A stretch of 64,000 nt of DNA. It comes from JAMXLO01 sp963794185. Its GTDB lineage: Bacteria > Pseudomonadota > Alphaproteobacteria > Acetobacterales > Acetobacteraceae. The stretch lies in assembly GCA_963794185.1 (NCBI GenBank), contig CAWCDM010000101.1, positions 20,019-84,018 of the forward strand, given 5' to 3'. Shown piece after piece: positions 46,203-54,712 of the stretch (the first letter of the stretch is position 1; the number at the start of each line of letters is the position of its first letter). A model generated the notes under the pieces. The model ran no database searches. It had not been told where the DNA came from and worked only from the letters and a program-made list of their open reading frames with translations. A program made the position numbers and the translations under genes.

Positions 46203-46682
46203 ATGAATTTCCGCATTTACGGGCTGCCGGTGGAACCTTTCGTGCCGTTCTTCGCAATGAACGACGAAGAACTGTTTGCCCATGGCGCACGCCGCGTTGT
46301 CGCCAAGGCCGACGATGCGCCTCTGATGCAACCGTGCCGCGTCAGTCTGCGCGATTCCGAGCCGGGCGAGGTGTCGATCCTGCTGAACTACCCGCATCAC
46401 ATCGCGCCGGCGTCGCCGTATCGCGCCAGCGGTCCGATCTTCGTGCGCGAGGGCGTGCACGAGACGGCAAGCTTCGTCGATCAGGTGCCGGCGCAGCAGC
46501 GCACCCGGCTGCTGTCGGTGCGCGCCTACGATGCGGCGGGCATCATGGTCGATGCCGAGGTGGCGGAGGGCACCGAACTCGAGACGATCATCGGGCGGAT
46601 GTTCGGCCGCAGCGACGTGGCATTCCTGCATGCGCACAACGCAAGGCGCGGTTGCTATTCATGCCGCATCGACCGCGTTTGA
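46203..46682 (+). CDS. DUF1203 family protein
   Basis: This 159-residue protein matches the DUF1203 family (MNFRIYGLPVEPFVPFFAM at the N-terminus, then PYRASGPIFVREGVHETASF, AHNARRGCYSCRIDRV at the end). Function unknown. AAGGAG lies seven bases before the ATG. It is 63 bases downstream of the NsrR-like gene on the same strand, so probably in its regulon. Two cysteines in GCYSC could bind metal. Confidence 0.85.
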   Translation: MNFRIYGLPVEPFVPFFAMNDEELFAHGARRVVAKADDAPLMQPCRVSLRDSEPGEVSILLNYPHHIAPASPYRASGPIFVREGVHETASFVDQVPAQQRTRLLSVRAYDAAGIMVDAEVAEGTELETIIGRMFGRSDVAFLHAHNARRGCYSCRIDRV

Positions 46683-46691
46683 CGCAGCAGA

Positions 46692-46726
46692 TGTACACCT
46701 CTCCTGCGTAGCGGGAAAGGTGTACA
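46692..46726. repeat. Short palindrome (GTACACCTC family)
   Basis: TGTACACCTCTCC and GGAAAGGTGTACA form an almost perfect stem with a 9-base loop. It lies between convergent DUF1203 and glutathione peroxidase genes and is the smallest copy of the family; a likely bidirectional terminator. Confidence 0.75.
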
Positions 46727-46734
46727 TAACGGCG

Positions 46735-47277
46735 CTACGCCTTCGTCAGTTCCGCCTCGATCGCCTGGGACAGCCTCGGCCCGCCAGGCTCGTCGCCCGA
46801 ACCGAATGTGCCGGCGATGCGCCCGTCGCGGCCGATCAGCACCTTGTTGAAGTTCCACTCCGGCTGCCAGTTCTTCTGCTCGCGCACCCACGCGTAGAAC
46901 GGCGCGGCCTGCGCGCCGCGGACATGCGCAATGCCCGCCATCGGGAACTCCACGCCGAAGGTCGCGTTACAGAACGTCTTCACCGTCTTGTTGTCGGCGG
47001 ATTCCTGGTTGAAGTCCTGGCTCGGCACGCCGATCACCGTCAGCCCGCGCGGCGAAGCCGTCCGGTACAGATTCTCCAGCCCCTCATATTGATAGGTATA
47101 GCCGCAGAAGCTCGCGGTGTTCGCCACCAGGAGAACGCGCCCCTTGAACGCAGCGAACGCCAATGTCCCCTCGTCGATCGACGGAAACTGGAAATCCCAC
47201 GCAAGCATTTCCTTGTTCGCTGCCATGCACGCTCCTATCGCCGCCACCAGCACCATGCGTCGCGTCGGTTCAACCAT
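46735..47277 (-). CDS. Glutathione peroxidase-like protein, exported
   Basis: This 180-residue peroxidase reduces hydroperoxides with thiols. VANTASFCGYTYQYEGLENL holds the catalytic Cys, VPSQDFNQES the Gln region and WNFNKVLI the Trp. An N-terminal RRMVLVAAIGACMAA segment suggests export to the periplasm, unlike cytosolic homologues. The start overlaps the msrP-like gene stop by eight bases. The pairing with a periplasmic-type oxidoreductase fits redox defence. Confidence 0.87.
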   Translation of the reverse strand: MVEPTRRMVLVAAIGACMAANKEMLAWDFQFPSIDEGTLAFAAFKGRVLLVANTASFCGYTYQYEGLENLYRTASPRGLTVIGVPSQDFNQESADNKTVKTFCNATFGVEFPMAGIAHVRGAQAAPFYAWVREQKNWQPEWNFNKVLIGRDGRIAGTFGSGDEPGGPRLSQAIEAELTKA

Positions 47278-47908
47278 AGCGCTCCTCCTGCCACGGATCA
47301 CCGTTGTTGTGATACCCGCGTTGCTCCCAGAAACCCGGATGATCGTTCAGCCTGAACTCGATCCGCCGCAGCCACTTCGCCGACTTCCAGAAATAGAGCC
47401 GCGGGATCAGCATCCGCACCGGCCCGCCATGCGCGCGCGACAGCGGTTTTCCCTCCCACTCATGCACCAGGAAGACATCCGGCCGATCGAACTGCTCGAG
47501 CGGCACGTTCGCCGTGTAGCCGTCGAAGCTGGAGAGCATCACGTGCCGTGCGTCGGGCTTCGGCTGCACGATCCGCAGCAGCGTCTGCGCCGCCACGCCC
47601 TTCCAGTGGTTGTCGTAGCACGACCACTGCGTCACGCAGTGGATGTCCGACACGCTCTCGGCCTGTGGCAGCGCCATGAATTCATCCAGTGACAGGCTCA
47701 GCCGGTTCTGCACTGCGCCGTCGACGTCGAGGCGGAATTTCTGCGGCGTCACGTTGGGCTCGGCGCCAAGATCGAGCACCGGCCAGTCGCGCACCAACGT
47801 CTGTCCCGGCGGGAGGCGGTCGTGCTCGGGATCGGCCGTGGTTTCGGTCAGCAGCCGTCCGTCGCGGGCCCAGCGCTGCTTCGCCTCGATCAGCTTGTCG
47901 CGCGACAT
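47270..47908 (-). CDS. Molybdopterin-dependent oxidoreductase, sulfite oxidase/MsrP-like
   Basis: This 212-residue protein belongs to the sulfite oxidase fold, single-domain YedY-like branch. SDIHCVTQWSCYDNHWKGV provides the Mo-coordinating Cys. RAHGGPVRMLIPRLYFWKSA is the substrate/cofactor region. No N-terminal signal is seen and no heme partner (MsrQ) is adjacent, so it differs from E. coli MsrP. Its ATG overlaps the smpB stop (ATGA). Substrate unknown; the genes smpB, this one and gpx appear co-transcribed. Confidence 0.87.
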   Translation of the reverse strand: MSRDKLIEAKQRWARDGRLLTETTADPEHDRLPPGQTLVRDWPVLDLGAEPNVTPQKFRLDVDGAVQNRLSLSLDEFMALPQAESVSDIHCVTQWSCYDNHWKGVAAQTLLRIVQPKPDARHVMLSSFDGYTANVPLEQFDRPDVFLVHEWEGKPLSRAHGGPVRMLIPRLYFWKSAKWLRRIEFRLNDHPGFWEQRGYHNNGDPWQEERYG

Positions 47909-48393
47909 CAGCCGCGCGCCCGCATCAGCCGCGCCTTGTCGCGCTGCCAGTCGCGGGCGGCGATCGTGGCGCGCTTGTCCTGCTTCTTGCGCCCCTCGCC
48001 CAGTCCCAGCAGCACCTTGGCCATGCCTCGGTCGTTGAAGTGGATCTGCAGCGGTACCAGCGAGATGCCCTCCCGCGCCACCGCGCCGGCCAGCGAGCGG
48101 ATCTGCTTGCGTGTCAGCAGCAGTTTTCGCGGCGCGCGCGGCTCGAAGCGCGACAGCACGCCGCCCTGGTATTCCGGGATATAGGCATTGAACAGCCAGA
48201 GCTCGCCTTCGCGCTCGCCGGCCCATGCCTCGGACAGCGTGGCGCGGCCGTGGCGCAGCGACTTCACCTCCGGGCCTTTGAGCACAAGGCCGGCTTCGAC
48301 GGTGTCCTTGATCGCGTAGTCGAACCGCGCCTTGCGGTTCTGCGCCGCGACGCCGTGGGAGATCAGGGATTTTTTGGTTTTTGCTTCTGCCAT
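47908..48393 (-). CDS. smpB: SsrA-binding protein SmpB
   Basis: SmpB brings tmRNA to stalled ribosomes for trans-translation. The 161-residue protein has NRKARFDYAIKDTVEAGLVL, GPEVKSLRHGRATLSEAWAG, AYIPEYQGG and a basic tail KKQDKRATIAARDWQRDKAR. The ATG at 48393 follows a short run; an alternative upstream start adds seven residues. No tmRNA gene was seen in this window. Confidence 0.95.
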   Translation of the reverse strand: MAEAKTKKSLISHGVAAQNRKARFDYAIKDTVEAGLVLKGPEVKSLRHGRATLSEAWAGEREGELWLFNAYIPEYQGGVLSRFEPRAPRKLLLTRKQIRSLAGAVAREGISLVPLQIHFNDRGMAKVLLGLGEGRKKQDKRATIAARDWQRDKARLMRARG

Positions 48394-48418
48394 GGTCAAA
48401 AAGTAAGGAAGCAAGATT

Positions 48419-48489
48419 CACCACAAAGACACGAAGGCACGAAGCTGCTGAAACCCTTCGTGCCTTCGTGCCTTCGTGTCTTTGTGGTG
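48419..48489. repeat. Large inverted repeat between smpB and dapA
   Basis: CACCACAAAGACACGAAGGC and its complement GCCTTCGTGTCTTTGTGGTG form long arms around a short loop. The region is AT-richer than its surroundings. This repeat type is widespread in bacterial genomes. Here it lies between dapA and smpB, both on the minus strand. Confidence 0.8.
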
Positions 48490-48499
48490 AGAATTCCTG

Positions 48500-49378
48500 C
48501 TAATTCAGCAGCCCGGCCTCGGTCATCGCACTGCGTACCTTCGCCCGCGTCCCCTCCATGATCGGCGCGAGCGGCAGGCGGCAATGCTCCGACGTTTTCC
48601 CCAGCAGCGACGCCGCAAACTTCACCGGCGCGGGACTCGTCTCGGAGAACAGCGCGTCATGCAGCGGCACCAGCCGGTGCTGGATTGCCATCGCGTCCTT
48701 CACCCGACCTTCCTGCCAGGCATCCTGCATCGCCGCGCACAGCCGCGGCGCGACATTCGCCGTGACGCTGATGCAGCCGTCGCCGCCGGCGGCGAGGAAG
48801 GCAATCGCCGTGTGGTCCTCGCCCGACAATTGGCAGAACTCGTCGCCGCAGGCGCGTTTGGTGTGCAGCGGCCGTGCCAGGTTTGCCGTCGCGTCCTTCA
48901 CGCCGACGATGTTCTTGTGCTTTGCCAGCCGCGCCATCGTCTCGACGCTCATGTCCACCACCGAACGCGGCGGGATGTTGTAGATGATCAGCGGCAGATC
49001 GACGGCATCGGCGATCGCCTTGAAGTGCAGGTACATGCCTTCCTGCGTCGGCTTGTTATAGTACGGCGTCACCACCAGTGTGGCATCGGCACCCGCCTTC
49101 CTGGCATGGCGCGCGAGATCGATCGCCTCCGCGGTGCTGTTGGACCCAGCGCCGGCGATGACCGGAACGCGGCCCTTGGCCACCTCGATCGCGATCTCTA
49201 CCACCCGCTTGTGCTCGTCGTGCGACAATGTGGGGCTCTCGCCGGTGGTGCCCACCGGCACGACGGCATCGGTGCCCTCCTTGATCTGCCAGTCCACGAA
49301 CTCGGCGTAGGCCTTCTCGTCGACCGACCCGTCCGAGCGCATCGGGGTGATCAGAGCAACGAGCGATCCCTTGAACAT
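48500..49378 (-). CDS. dapA: 4-hydroxy-tetrahydrodipicolinate synthase
   Basis: DapA condenses pyruvate with aspartate semialdehyde, the first committed step to lysine and diaminopimelate. The 292-residue TIM barrel shows VPVGTTGESPTLSHDEHKRV, PYYNKPTQEGMY with the catalytic Tyr, and VGVKDATANLAR with the Schiff-base Lys. SGEDHTAIAFLAAGGDGCIS is also conserved. GGAGAGG lies just before the ATG at 49378. It is divergent from slt. Confidence 0.95.
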   Translation of the reverse strand: MFKGSLVALITPMRSDGSVDEKAYAEFVDWQIKEGTDAVVPVGTTGESPTLSHDEHKRVVEIAIEVAKGRVPVIAGAGSNSTAEAIDLARHARKAGADATLVVTPYYNKPTQEGMYLHFKAIADAVDLPLIIYNIPPRSVVDMSVETMARLAKHKNIVGVKDATANLARPLHTKRACGDEFCQLSGEDHTAIAFLAAGGDGCISVTANVAPRLCAAMQDAWQEGRVKDAMAIQHRLVPLHDALFSETSPAPVKFAASLLGKTSEHCRLPLAPIMEGTRAKVRSAMTEAGLLN

Positions 49379-49476
49379 GACCCTCTCCCTTGGGTGTGGC
49401 TGCCTGCAGTTTGGGCAGGGGAAGCTAGGCGCGTGACAGATGCACCGCAAGGTCGGCCTGGGCTAGAAGGGTGTCC

Positions 49477-51418
49477 ATGCACGCCACGATTCGCCCGCGT
49501 TACGCTCTGCTTGCCCTGCTCGCCGTGACGCCTGCCCTGGCCGAGCAAGGCGACCTGATCGCTGCGATCCGTGCCGACCGGTGGTCGGACGCCCAACTCG
49601 CCGCTGCATCCTACGCCGACCCGGTCGCAATCAAACTCGTGACCTATTACCGGCTGCTGGCACCGGGTGCCGCGACGGCCGACGAGATCACCGACTTCAT
49701 GGTGCAGAATCCCGACTGGCCGACCCAGGCGCTGCTCGAGCGGCGCCGCCAGGAGGCGGTCGCCGCCGAACCTGACCAGGCATCGGCGCTGGCGCAGTGC
49801 GAGCGCAACGCGCTGTCCCTGCCGCAGGCGATGCTGCGCTGCGCCGAGGTGCGGGCGAATGCCGGGAACAATGCCGCGGCGGCCGAGGAAGCCCGCCGCG
49901 CCTGGCTTGCCGGCATCACCGATGCGGGCGCCGAGACCGCCTTCCTGCGCCGCTGGTCCGGCGCCATTCGGCCGGACGACCAGTGGGCGCGGTTCCAACG
50001 CCTCGCCTGGCACGACCCGGCGGCGGCGGCGCGCCAGATCCCGCGGCTCGACCCGACGCACCGCGCGGCTGCGGAGGCGCGGCTCGCCCTGCAGCGCGAT
50101 GCGCCCAACGCCGAGACACTGCTTGCCGCCGTACCCACCGTTGGGCGAAGCGATTCGGGCATGGTGCTAGACCGTGCGCGCTGGCTGCGCCACGCCGACC
50201 GTACCGCAGACGCTCTGGCGCTGTGGCAGCGCGCCGGCGGCGGCAGCGCAGCGCGATGCGCCAGTCGAGGAGCTGGCCGCGTTCTGGACCGAGCGCAACC
50301 TGCTCGCCCGGCGTCTGCTGCGCGACGGCAATGCCGCCGGCGCCTACGCGCTGGCCGCGGACCATGGCCAGATCACCCCCGAGCAGACGCTGGACGCGGA
50401 ATTCCTGGCGGGCTTCATCGCGTTGCGCCAGTTGCACGATCCGGCCGTTGCGACAGCGCGCTTCACGGCGCTGGCCGGGCTGTCCAAGGCCGCGATCACC
50501 CAGGGGCGCGCCTATTACTGGCTCGGCCGGGCCGCGGCGGCCGCGGGCAAGGATCCGCGCCCGGACTACGAACGTGCCGCGGCCTGGCCCACCTCGTTCT
50601 ATGGCCAGCTCGCCGCGCTTGCACTCGGGGACGATGCCGCCGCACTCGGACGCCGCATCACGGCGCTGCATGATCCTGCCTATACGCGCGATCAGGTGCT
50701 GGCCTTCACCGACCGGGAGGTCGTGCGTGCCGCGGCGATGCTGGTCGCGTGGAACGATCCGCATCGTGCCCGCGCGTTTCTGCTGCGCATGGACGAGCTC
50801 GCGCCCGACCCCGCCGACCGCGCGCTGACGGCGCGGCTGGCGCTGCGCCTTGGCCTGCCCGACACCGCGGTGTTCGTCGCCCGGCGCATGGGCCGCGACG
50901 GGCTGGTGCTGCCGGAGGCGGGCTGGCCGATCGCGGCCGAACCGCCTGCCGGAACGGTTGATGCCTCCGTGGCGCTCGGCCTGATCCGCCAGGAGAGCAG
51001 TTTCGATATCGGCGCGGTCAGCCCGTCCGGCGCGCGCGGGCTGATGCAGCTCATGCCGTTCACCGCGCAGGCGGTCGCGAAGCAGGTCGGCGTCGCGACC
51101 TCGCTCGTCTCGCTGACCAACGATCCTTCCCACAACATGCGCCTGGGCACTGCCTACCTGCAGGAGATGCTGGACCGTTTCGGCAACTCGCTGCCGCTCG
51201 CCATCGCCGCCTATAACGCGGGACCGCACCGCGTCGACGAGTGGCTGCCGGAGAACGGCGATCCGCGCGTCGGCCCGGTCGACATGCTCGACTGGATCGA
51301 GCTCATCCCGATCAACGAGACGCGGAACTACGTGCAGCGCGTGCTGGAGAACGTGGTGGTCTACCGGGCGCGGCGCGGCGAGACGACGCCGACCCTGCTG
51401 GCGCAATGGACACAATAA
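49477..51418 (+). CDS. slt: Soluble lytic murein transglycosylase (one frameshift in this sequence)
   Basis: This exported enzyme cleaves peptidoglycan glycan strands. A signal peptide (LLALLAVTPALA) is followed by a long alpha-helical superhelix and a C-terminal GH23 catalytic domain. The catalytic Glu is in LGLIRQESSFD, with SGARGLMQLMPFTA and AIAAYNAGPHRVDEWL. The N-terminal half is in another frame; dropping the base at 50248 gives about 646 residues. GAAGGG precedes the ATG. It overlaps the downstream hydrolase gene by 13 bases. Confidence 0.92.
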
Positions 51419-52245
51419 TCCATCGGCTGTCCGCCTGGGACGGGTTCTCTCTCATTGTCCGCGAATGGCGGGACGGCAACGCGCACGCGCCACTGCTCTG
51501 CCTGCCCGGGATCGTGCGGACCTCGGGCGATTTTTCGGCCCTCGCGAATGCGCTCGGCGCAGACCGGCGGGTCGTGGCGCCGGATTATCCCGGCCGCGGC
51601 CAGTCTGGCCGGTCGCGCGATATTTCCCGCTACACGCCCGAGGCGTGCCTGCGTGACGTGCTCGACATCTGCGCGGGCCTGCATCTGCACGACGTGGTGG
51701 CAATCGGCACGAGCTTCGGCGGGCTGCTCAGCATGGGCCTCGCCGCCACGCGCCCGTCACTGTTACGAGGGGTCGTGCTGAACGATGTCGGGCCCGATCT
51801 TGGCCGCACGGGCACCGAGCACGTTCGCCGCTTCGTCGGCAATGACATCGCATTCGCCGACCTCGACACTGCGGTCGCCCACCTGCGCGCCGTGCTGCCG
51901 CCGCTGTCGCTCGACGGTGATGCGGCATGGCGCTCCATGGCCGCGCTCACCTATGCCCCCGATGGCAACGGCAAGTTGCGGCCGCGCTGGGACACGCGCA
52001 TCGCCAGGTTGCTGAACGGCCGGACACCCGATCTGTGGCCGCTGTTCGGTGCGCTGGCGCACCTGCCGCTGCTGCTCGTGCGCGGCGAGGCCAGCGATAT
52101 TCTCCTGCCCGCCACGGTCGCGCGCATGCAGGCGATGCGCCCCGACATGGCGGTGGTGTCGCTGCCCGGCATCGGCCATGCCCCGACCCTGGGCGAGCCG
52201 GCGATCCTCGCCGCACTGCGCGTGTTCCTGGATCGCGTGGGATGA
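51406..52245 (+). CDS. Alpha/beta hydrolase
   Basis: This 279-residue hydrolase has the nucleophile elbow IGTSFGGLLS (catalytic Ser), the oxyanion pattern LLCLPGIVRTSGDF, and a catalytic His in PGIGHAPTLGEP. Similar to esterase and dehalogenase-like members; no specific substrate. It is between slt and pgpA with overlaps on both sides (13 bases and ATGA), so it is part of a membrane/cell-wall operon. Confidence 0.88.
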   Translation: MDTIIHRLSAWDGFSLIVREWRDGNAHAPLLCLPGIVRTSGDFSALANALGADRRVVAPDYPGRGQSGRSRDISRYTPEACLRDVLDICAGLHLHDVVAIGTSFGGLLSMGLAATRPSLLRGVVLNDVGPDLGRTGTEHVRRFVGNDIAFADLDTAVAHLRAVLPPLSLDGDAAWRSMAALTYAPDGNGKLRPRWDTRIARLLNGRTPDLWPLFGALAHLPLLLVRGEASDILLPATVARMQAMRPDMAVVSLPGIGHAPTLGEPAILAALRVFLDRVG

Positions 52246-52694
52246 CCGTTGCGCGGCTGATTGCCAGCGGTTGCGGCTGCGGTTTCGTTCCGTTTGCACC
52301 GGGCACCACCGGTTCGGCGATTGCCCTGCTGTCGGGCGCGCTGCTGATGCAACTGCCGCCTTACGCGCTTCCCGTCGCCGTGCTGATCGCGACGCTCGGT
52401 GGCCTGTGGGCGTTGCGCGCGGCGAACGTCGAGGGCGACCCCGGCTGGGTCGTGATCGACGAGTTCGCGGGCCAATGGCTCGCACTGTTCGGCCTCGCGC
52501 GTGTTTCGGTGACTGGTCTACTCGCGGCATTTGTCATCTTCCGCGTGCTCGACATCGCGAAGCCTGGCCCGATCGGATGGGCAGACCGACAAGATGGCGC
52601 GGCTGGCGTGATGGCCGACGATGTGATCGCAGGCGCCATTACCGGTTGCATACTCTGGGCGATCAATGCGCGCTGGCCAGAACTGTTCGGCTGA
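52242..52694 (+). CDS. pgpA: Phosphatidylglycerophosphatase A
   Basis: PgpA dephosphorylates phosphatidylglycerol phosphate to phosphatidylglycerol. The 150-residue membrane protein has SGCGCGFVPFAPGTTGSAIA at the N-terminus, DPGWVVIDEFAGQW (catalytic Asp/Glu) and FRVLDIAKPGPIGWAD. Hydrophobic segments number about four. The ATG overlaps the previous stop (ATGA). Confidence 0.94.
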   Translation: MTVARLIASGCGCGFVPFAPGTTGSAIALLSGALLMQLPPYALPVAVLIATLGGLWALRAANVEGDPGWVVIDEFAGQWLALFGLARVSVTGLLAAFVIFRVLDIAKPGPIGWADRQDGAAGVMADDVIAGAITGCILWAINARWPELFG

Positions 52695-52805
52695 CACGTT
52701 GATGCGGCGCGATTATAACGTTGCCTTACATTGCCAGAACATTCAGCTTGCAACTCGGCGCGCTCTTGCGGTGTGATCGTGCAGCAGGTCGGGAAACAGG
52801 ATCGG

Positions 52806-54183
52806 ATGCCGCTGGAACACGTCCAACCGGATGGCCTGTTGCCGATTGTCGAGCGGCAGCAGGCGGGCCGCGGGCTGCGCAGGTTGGTGCCGCGCGCGCA
52901 GCATGCTGCCTGGATGCCGCAGGCCGACCGCCGCGATCCTGTCGACGTCCTGCTGGAGTCAAGCCGCCACCGGATCTCGTCGCTGCTGCCGATCCGCTAT
53001 GGACGGATGCGGAAATCGCCGTTCGCCTTCATGCGTGGTTCGGCGGCGGTGATGGCCGCGGATCTCGCGACCGTGCCGCCCAGTGGCATCTGGGTGCAAT
53101 CCTGCGGCGACTGCCATCTGGCGAATTTCGGCACCTATGCGGCGCCGGACGGCTCGCCGGTGTTCGACATCACCGACTTCGACGAGACGCTACCCGCGCC
53201 GTTCGAATGGGACCTCAAGCGCCTGGCCGTCAGTTTCGCCGTCCAAGGCAAGGTTCGCGGATTGCCGGACCGGCTGTGCCGCCAGCTTGCGCGCCGCGTC
53301 GTGGCAGCATACCGCCGGCACATGACGGCGATGATGCGGCTCGATCCGCTGTCGACATGGCGGTCGCGCATCGATGTGACCTGCATGCTGCAGACGATCG
53401 AGGATGCCAAGCTGCGCGAACGCGAATTGAAGCGGCTGCGCGCCGCCGCCGATGCGCACCACAAGGGCTATCCAAAGCTGCTGGAGCACCGCAAGAACCG
53501 CTGGCGCATACGGCCGCGTGCGCCGTCGGTCGTGCAGTTGTGCGACCAGAGCGACGATACGCACGAACTGGTCGCCCGCACCGCATTCGAAACCTACAGA
53601 TACGGCCTGCCCGAAGAGCGCGCGGTGCTGCTCGATCGCTACCGGCTGGTGGACGTTGCATTCAAGGTGGTGGGCATCGGCAGTGTGGGCACGTTCTGCG
53701 CCATCGGGCTGTTCGTGACCCGCGACGATGCAACCTTGTTGTTGCAGCTCACGGAGGCGCAGCAATCCGTGCTGGCGCCGTATGCCGCGCCGAGCATGTA
53801 TACCGACCAGGGCCAGCGGGTCGTCACCGGCCAACGCATCATGCAGGGCCAGCGCGACGTCTTCCTTGGTTGGACACAGGACCATTGCAGCGATCAGTAC
53901 CTGCTATGTGCGACAATTGAAGGACTCGCGCGTGGTGATGAGCGATGCCGACCTGGCCGACGCCGCGCTCCCCTGCTACGCCACGCTGTGCGGCAGCACG
54001 CTGGCCCGTGCGCACGCGCGTTCCGGCGATCCGGCAAAGATTACCGGCTACATGGGTTCAGGCGGTGCGTTCGACGCGGCGATCGCCGAATTCGCCATGG
54101 CCTATGCCGTGCAGGTGGCGAGCGACTGGCACCTGTTCGTCGAGGCGGTCAAGGCGGGCGCACCCGAGGCACGGGAGGAATGA
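52806..54183 (+). CDS. DUF2252 family protein (one frameshift in this sequence)
   Basis: DUF2252 proteins resemble kinase-like phosphotransferases but are uncharacterised. This one has SCGDCHLANFGTYAAPDGSP, DITDFDETLPAPFEWDLKR (Asp-rich catalytic-like pattern), then VRQLKDSRVVMSDADL in a second frame. Dropping the base at 53907 gives 458 residues, the family length. It is coupled (ATGA) to pncC. The start at 52806 has AGGA upstream; two residues earlier frames are possible. Confidence 0.88.
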
Positions 54184-54665
54184 TCACCCAGGGACTGCTT
54201 GATGAGGCCGCGTCGCTGCTGGACGCGTGCCGCGCGAGAGGCATCAGGCTGGCGACGGCGGAGAGCTGCACCGGCGGGCTGATCGCGGCGGCACTCACCG
54301 CGATAGGGGGGGCGTCGGACGTGGTGGAGCGCGGCTTCGTCACCTATTCGAACGAGGCGAAGACGGAAATGCTGGGCGTTCCGGCCGATCTGATCGCCTC
54401 GGTCGGCGCGGTGAGCGAGCCGGTCGCAAAGCACATGGCCGAAGGAGCATTGCGGCACTCGAGCGCCGACATCGCCGTCTCGGTCACCGGCGTAGCAGGG
54501 CCCGGCGGCGGGAGTGCGGAAAAGCCGGTGGGACTGGTGTGCTTCGGACTGGCGCAGCGCGGCAGAACGGTTGCCAGCGAACATCACGTGTTTCCCGGCG
54601 ACCGCACCGCGATCCGCGCGGATGCCGTCGCAAGGGCTTTCGCACTGATCCGGGCGGCCCTGTAG
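54180..54665 (+). CDS. pncC: Nicotinamide-nucleotide amidohydrolase PncC (CinA C-terminal type)
   Basis: PncC deamidates nicotinamide mononucleotide to nicotinate mononucleotide in NAD recycling. The 161-residue protein shows RLATAESCTGGLIAAALT with the catalytic Ser, GFVTYSNEAKTEMLGV and SVTGVAGPGGGSAEKPVG. It lacks the CinA N-terminal domain. The ATG overlaps the DUF2252 stop (ATGA). GGGAGGA is unusually close to the start, so the annotated start carries some doubt. Confidence 0.93.
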   Translation: MITQGLLDEAASLLDACRARGIRLATAESCTGGLIAAALTAIGGASDVVERGFVTYSNEAKTEMLGVPADLIASVGAVSEPVAKHMAEGALRHSSADIAVSVTGVAGPGGGSAEKPVGLVCFGLAQRGRTVASEHHVFPGDRTAIRADAVARAFALIRAAL

Positions 54666-54712
54666 GCATCCCCTTGTCCGCACCGCCGGCGGCTGGCAGG
54701 AACCGATGCCGC

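Noticed and set aside
52731..54665. An apparent fusion of DUF2252 with a CinA-type protein
   Set aside because: It results from the frameshift at 53907; the two are separate overlapping genes after repair.
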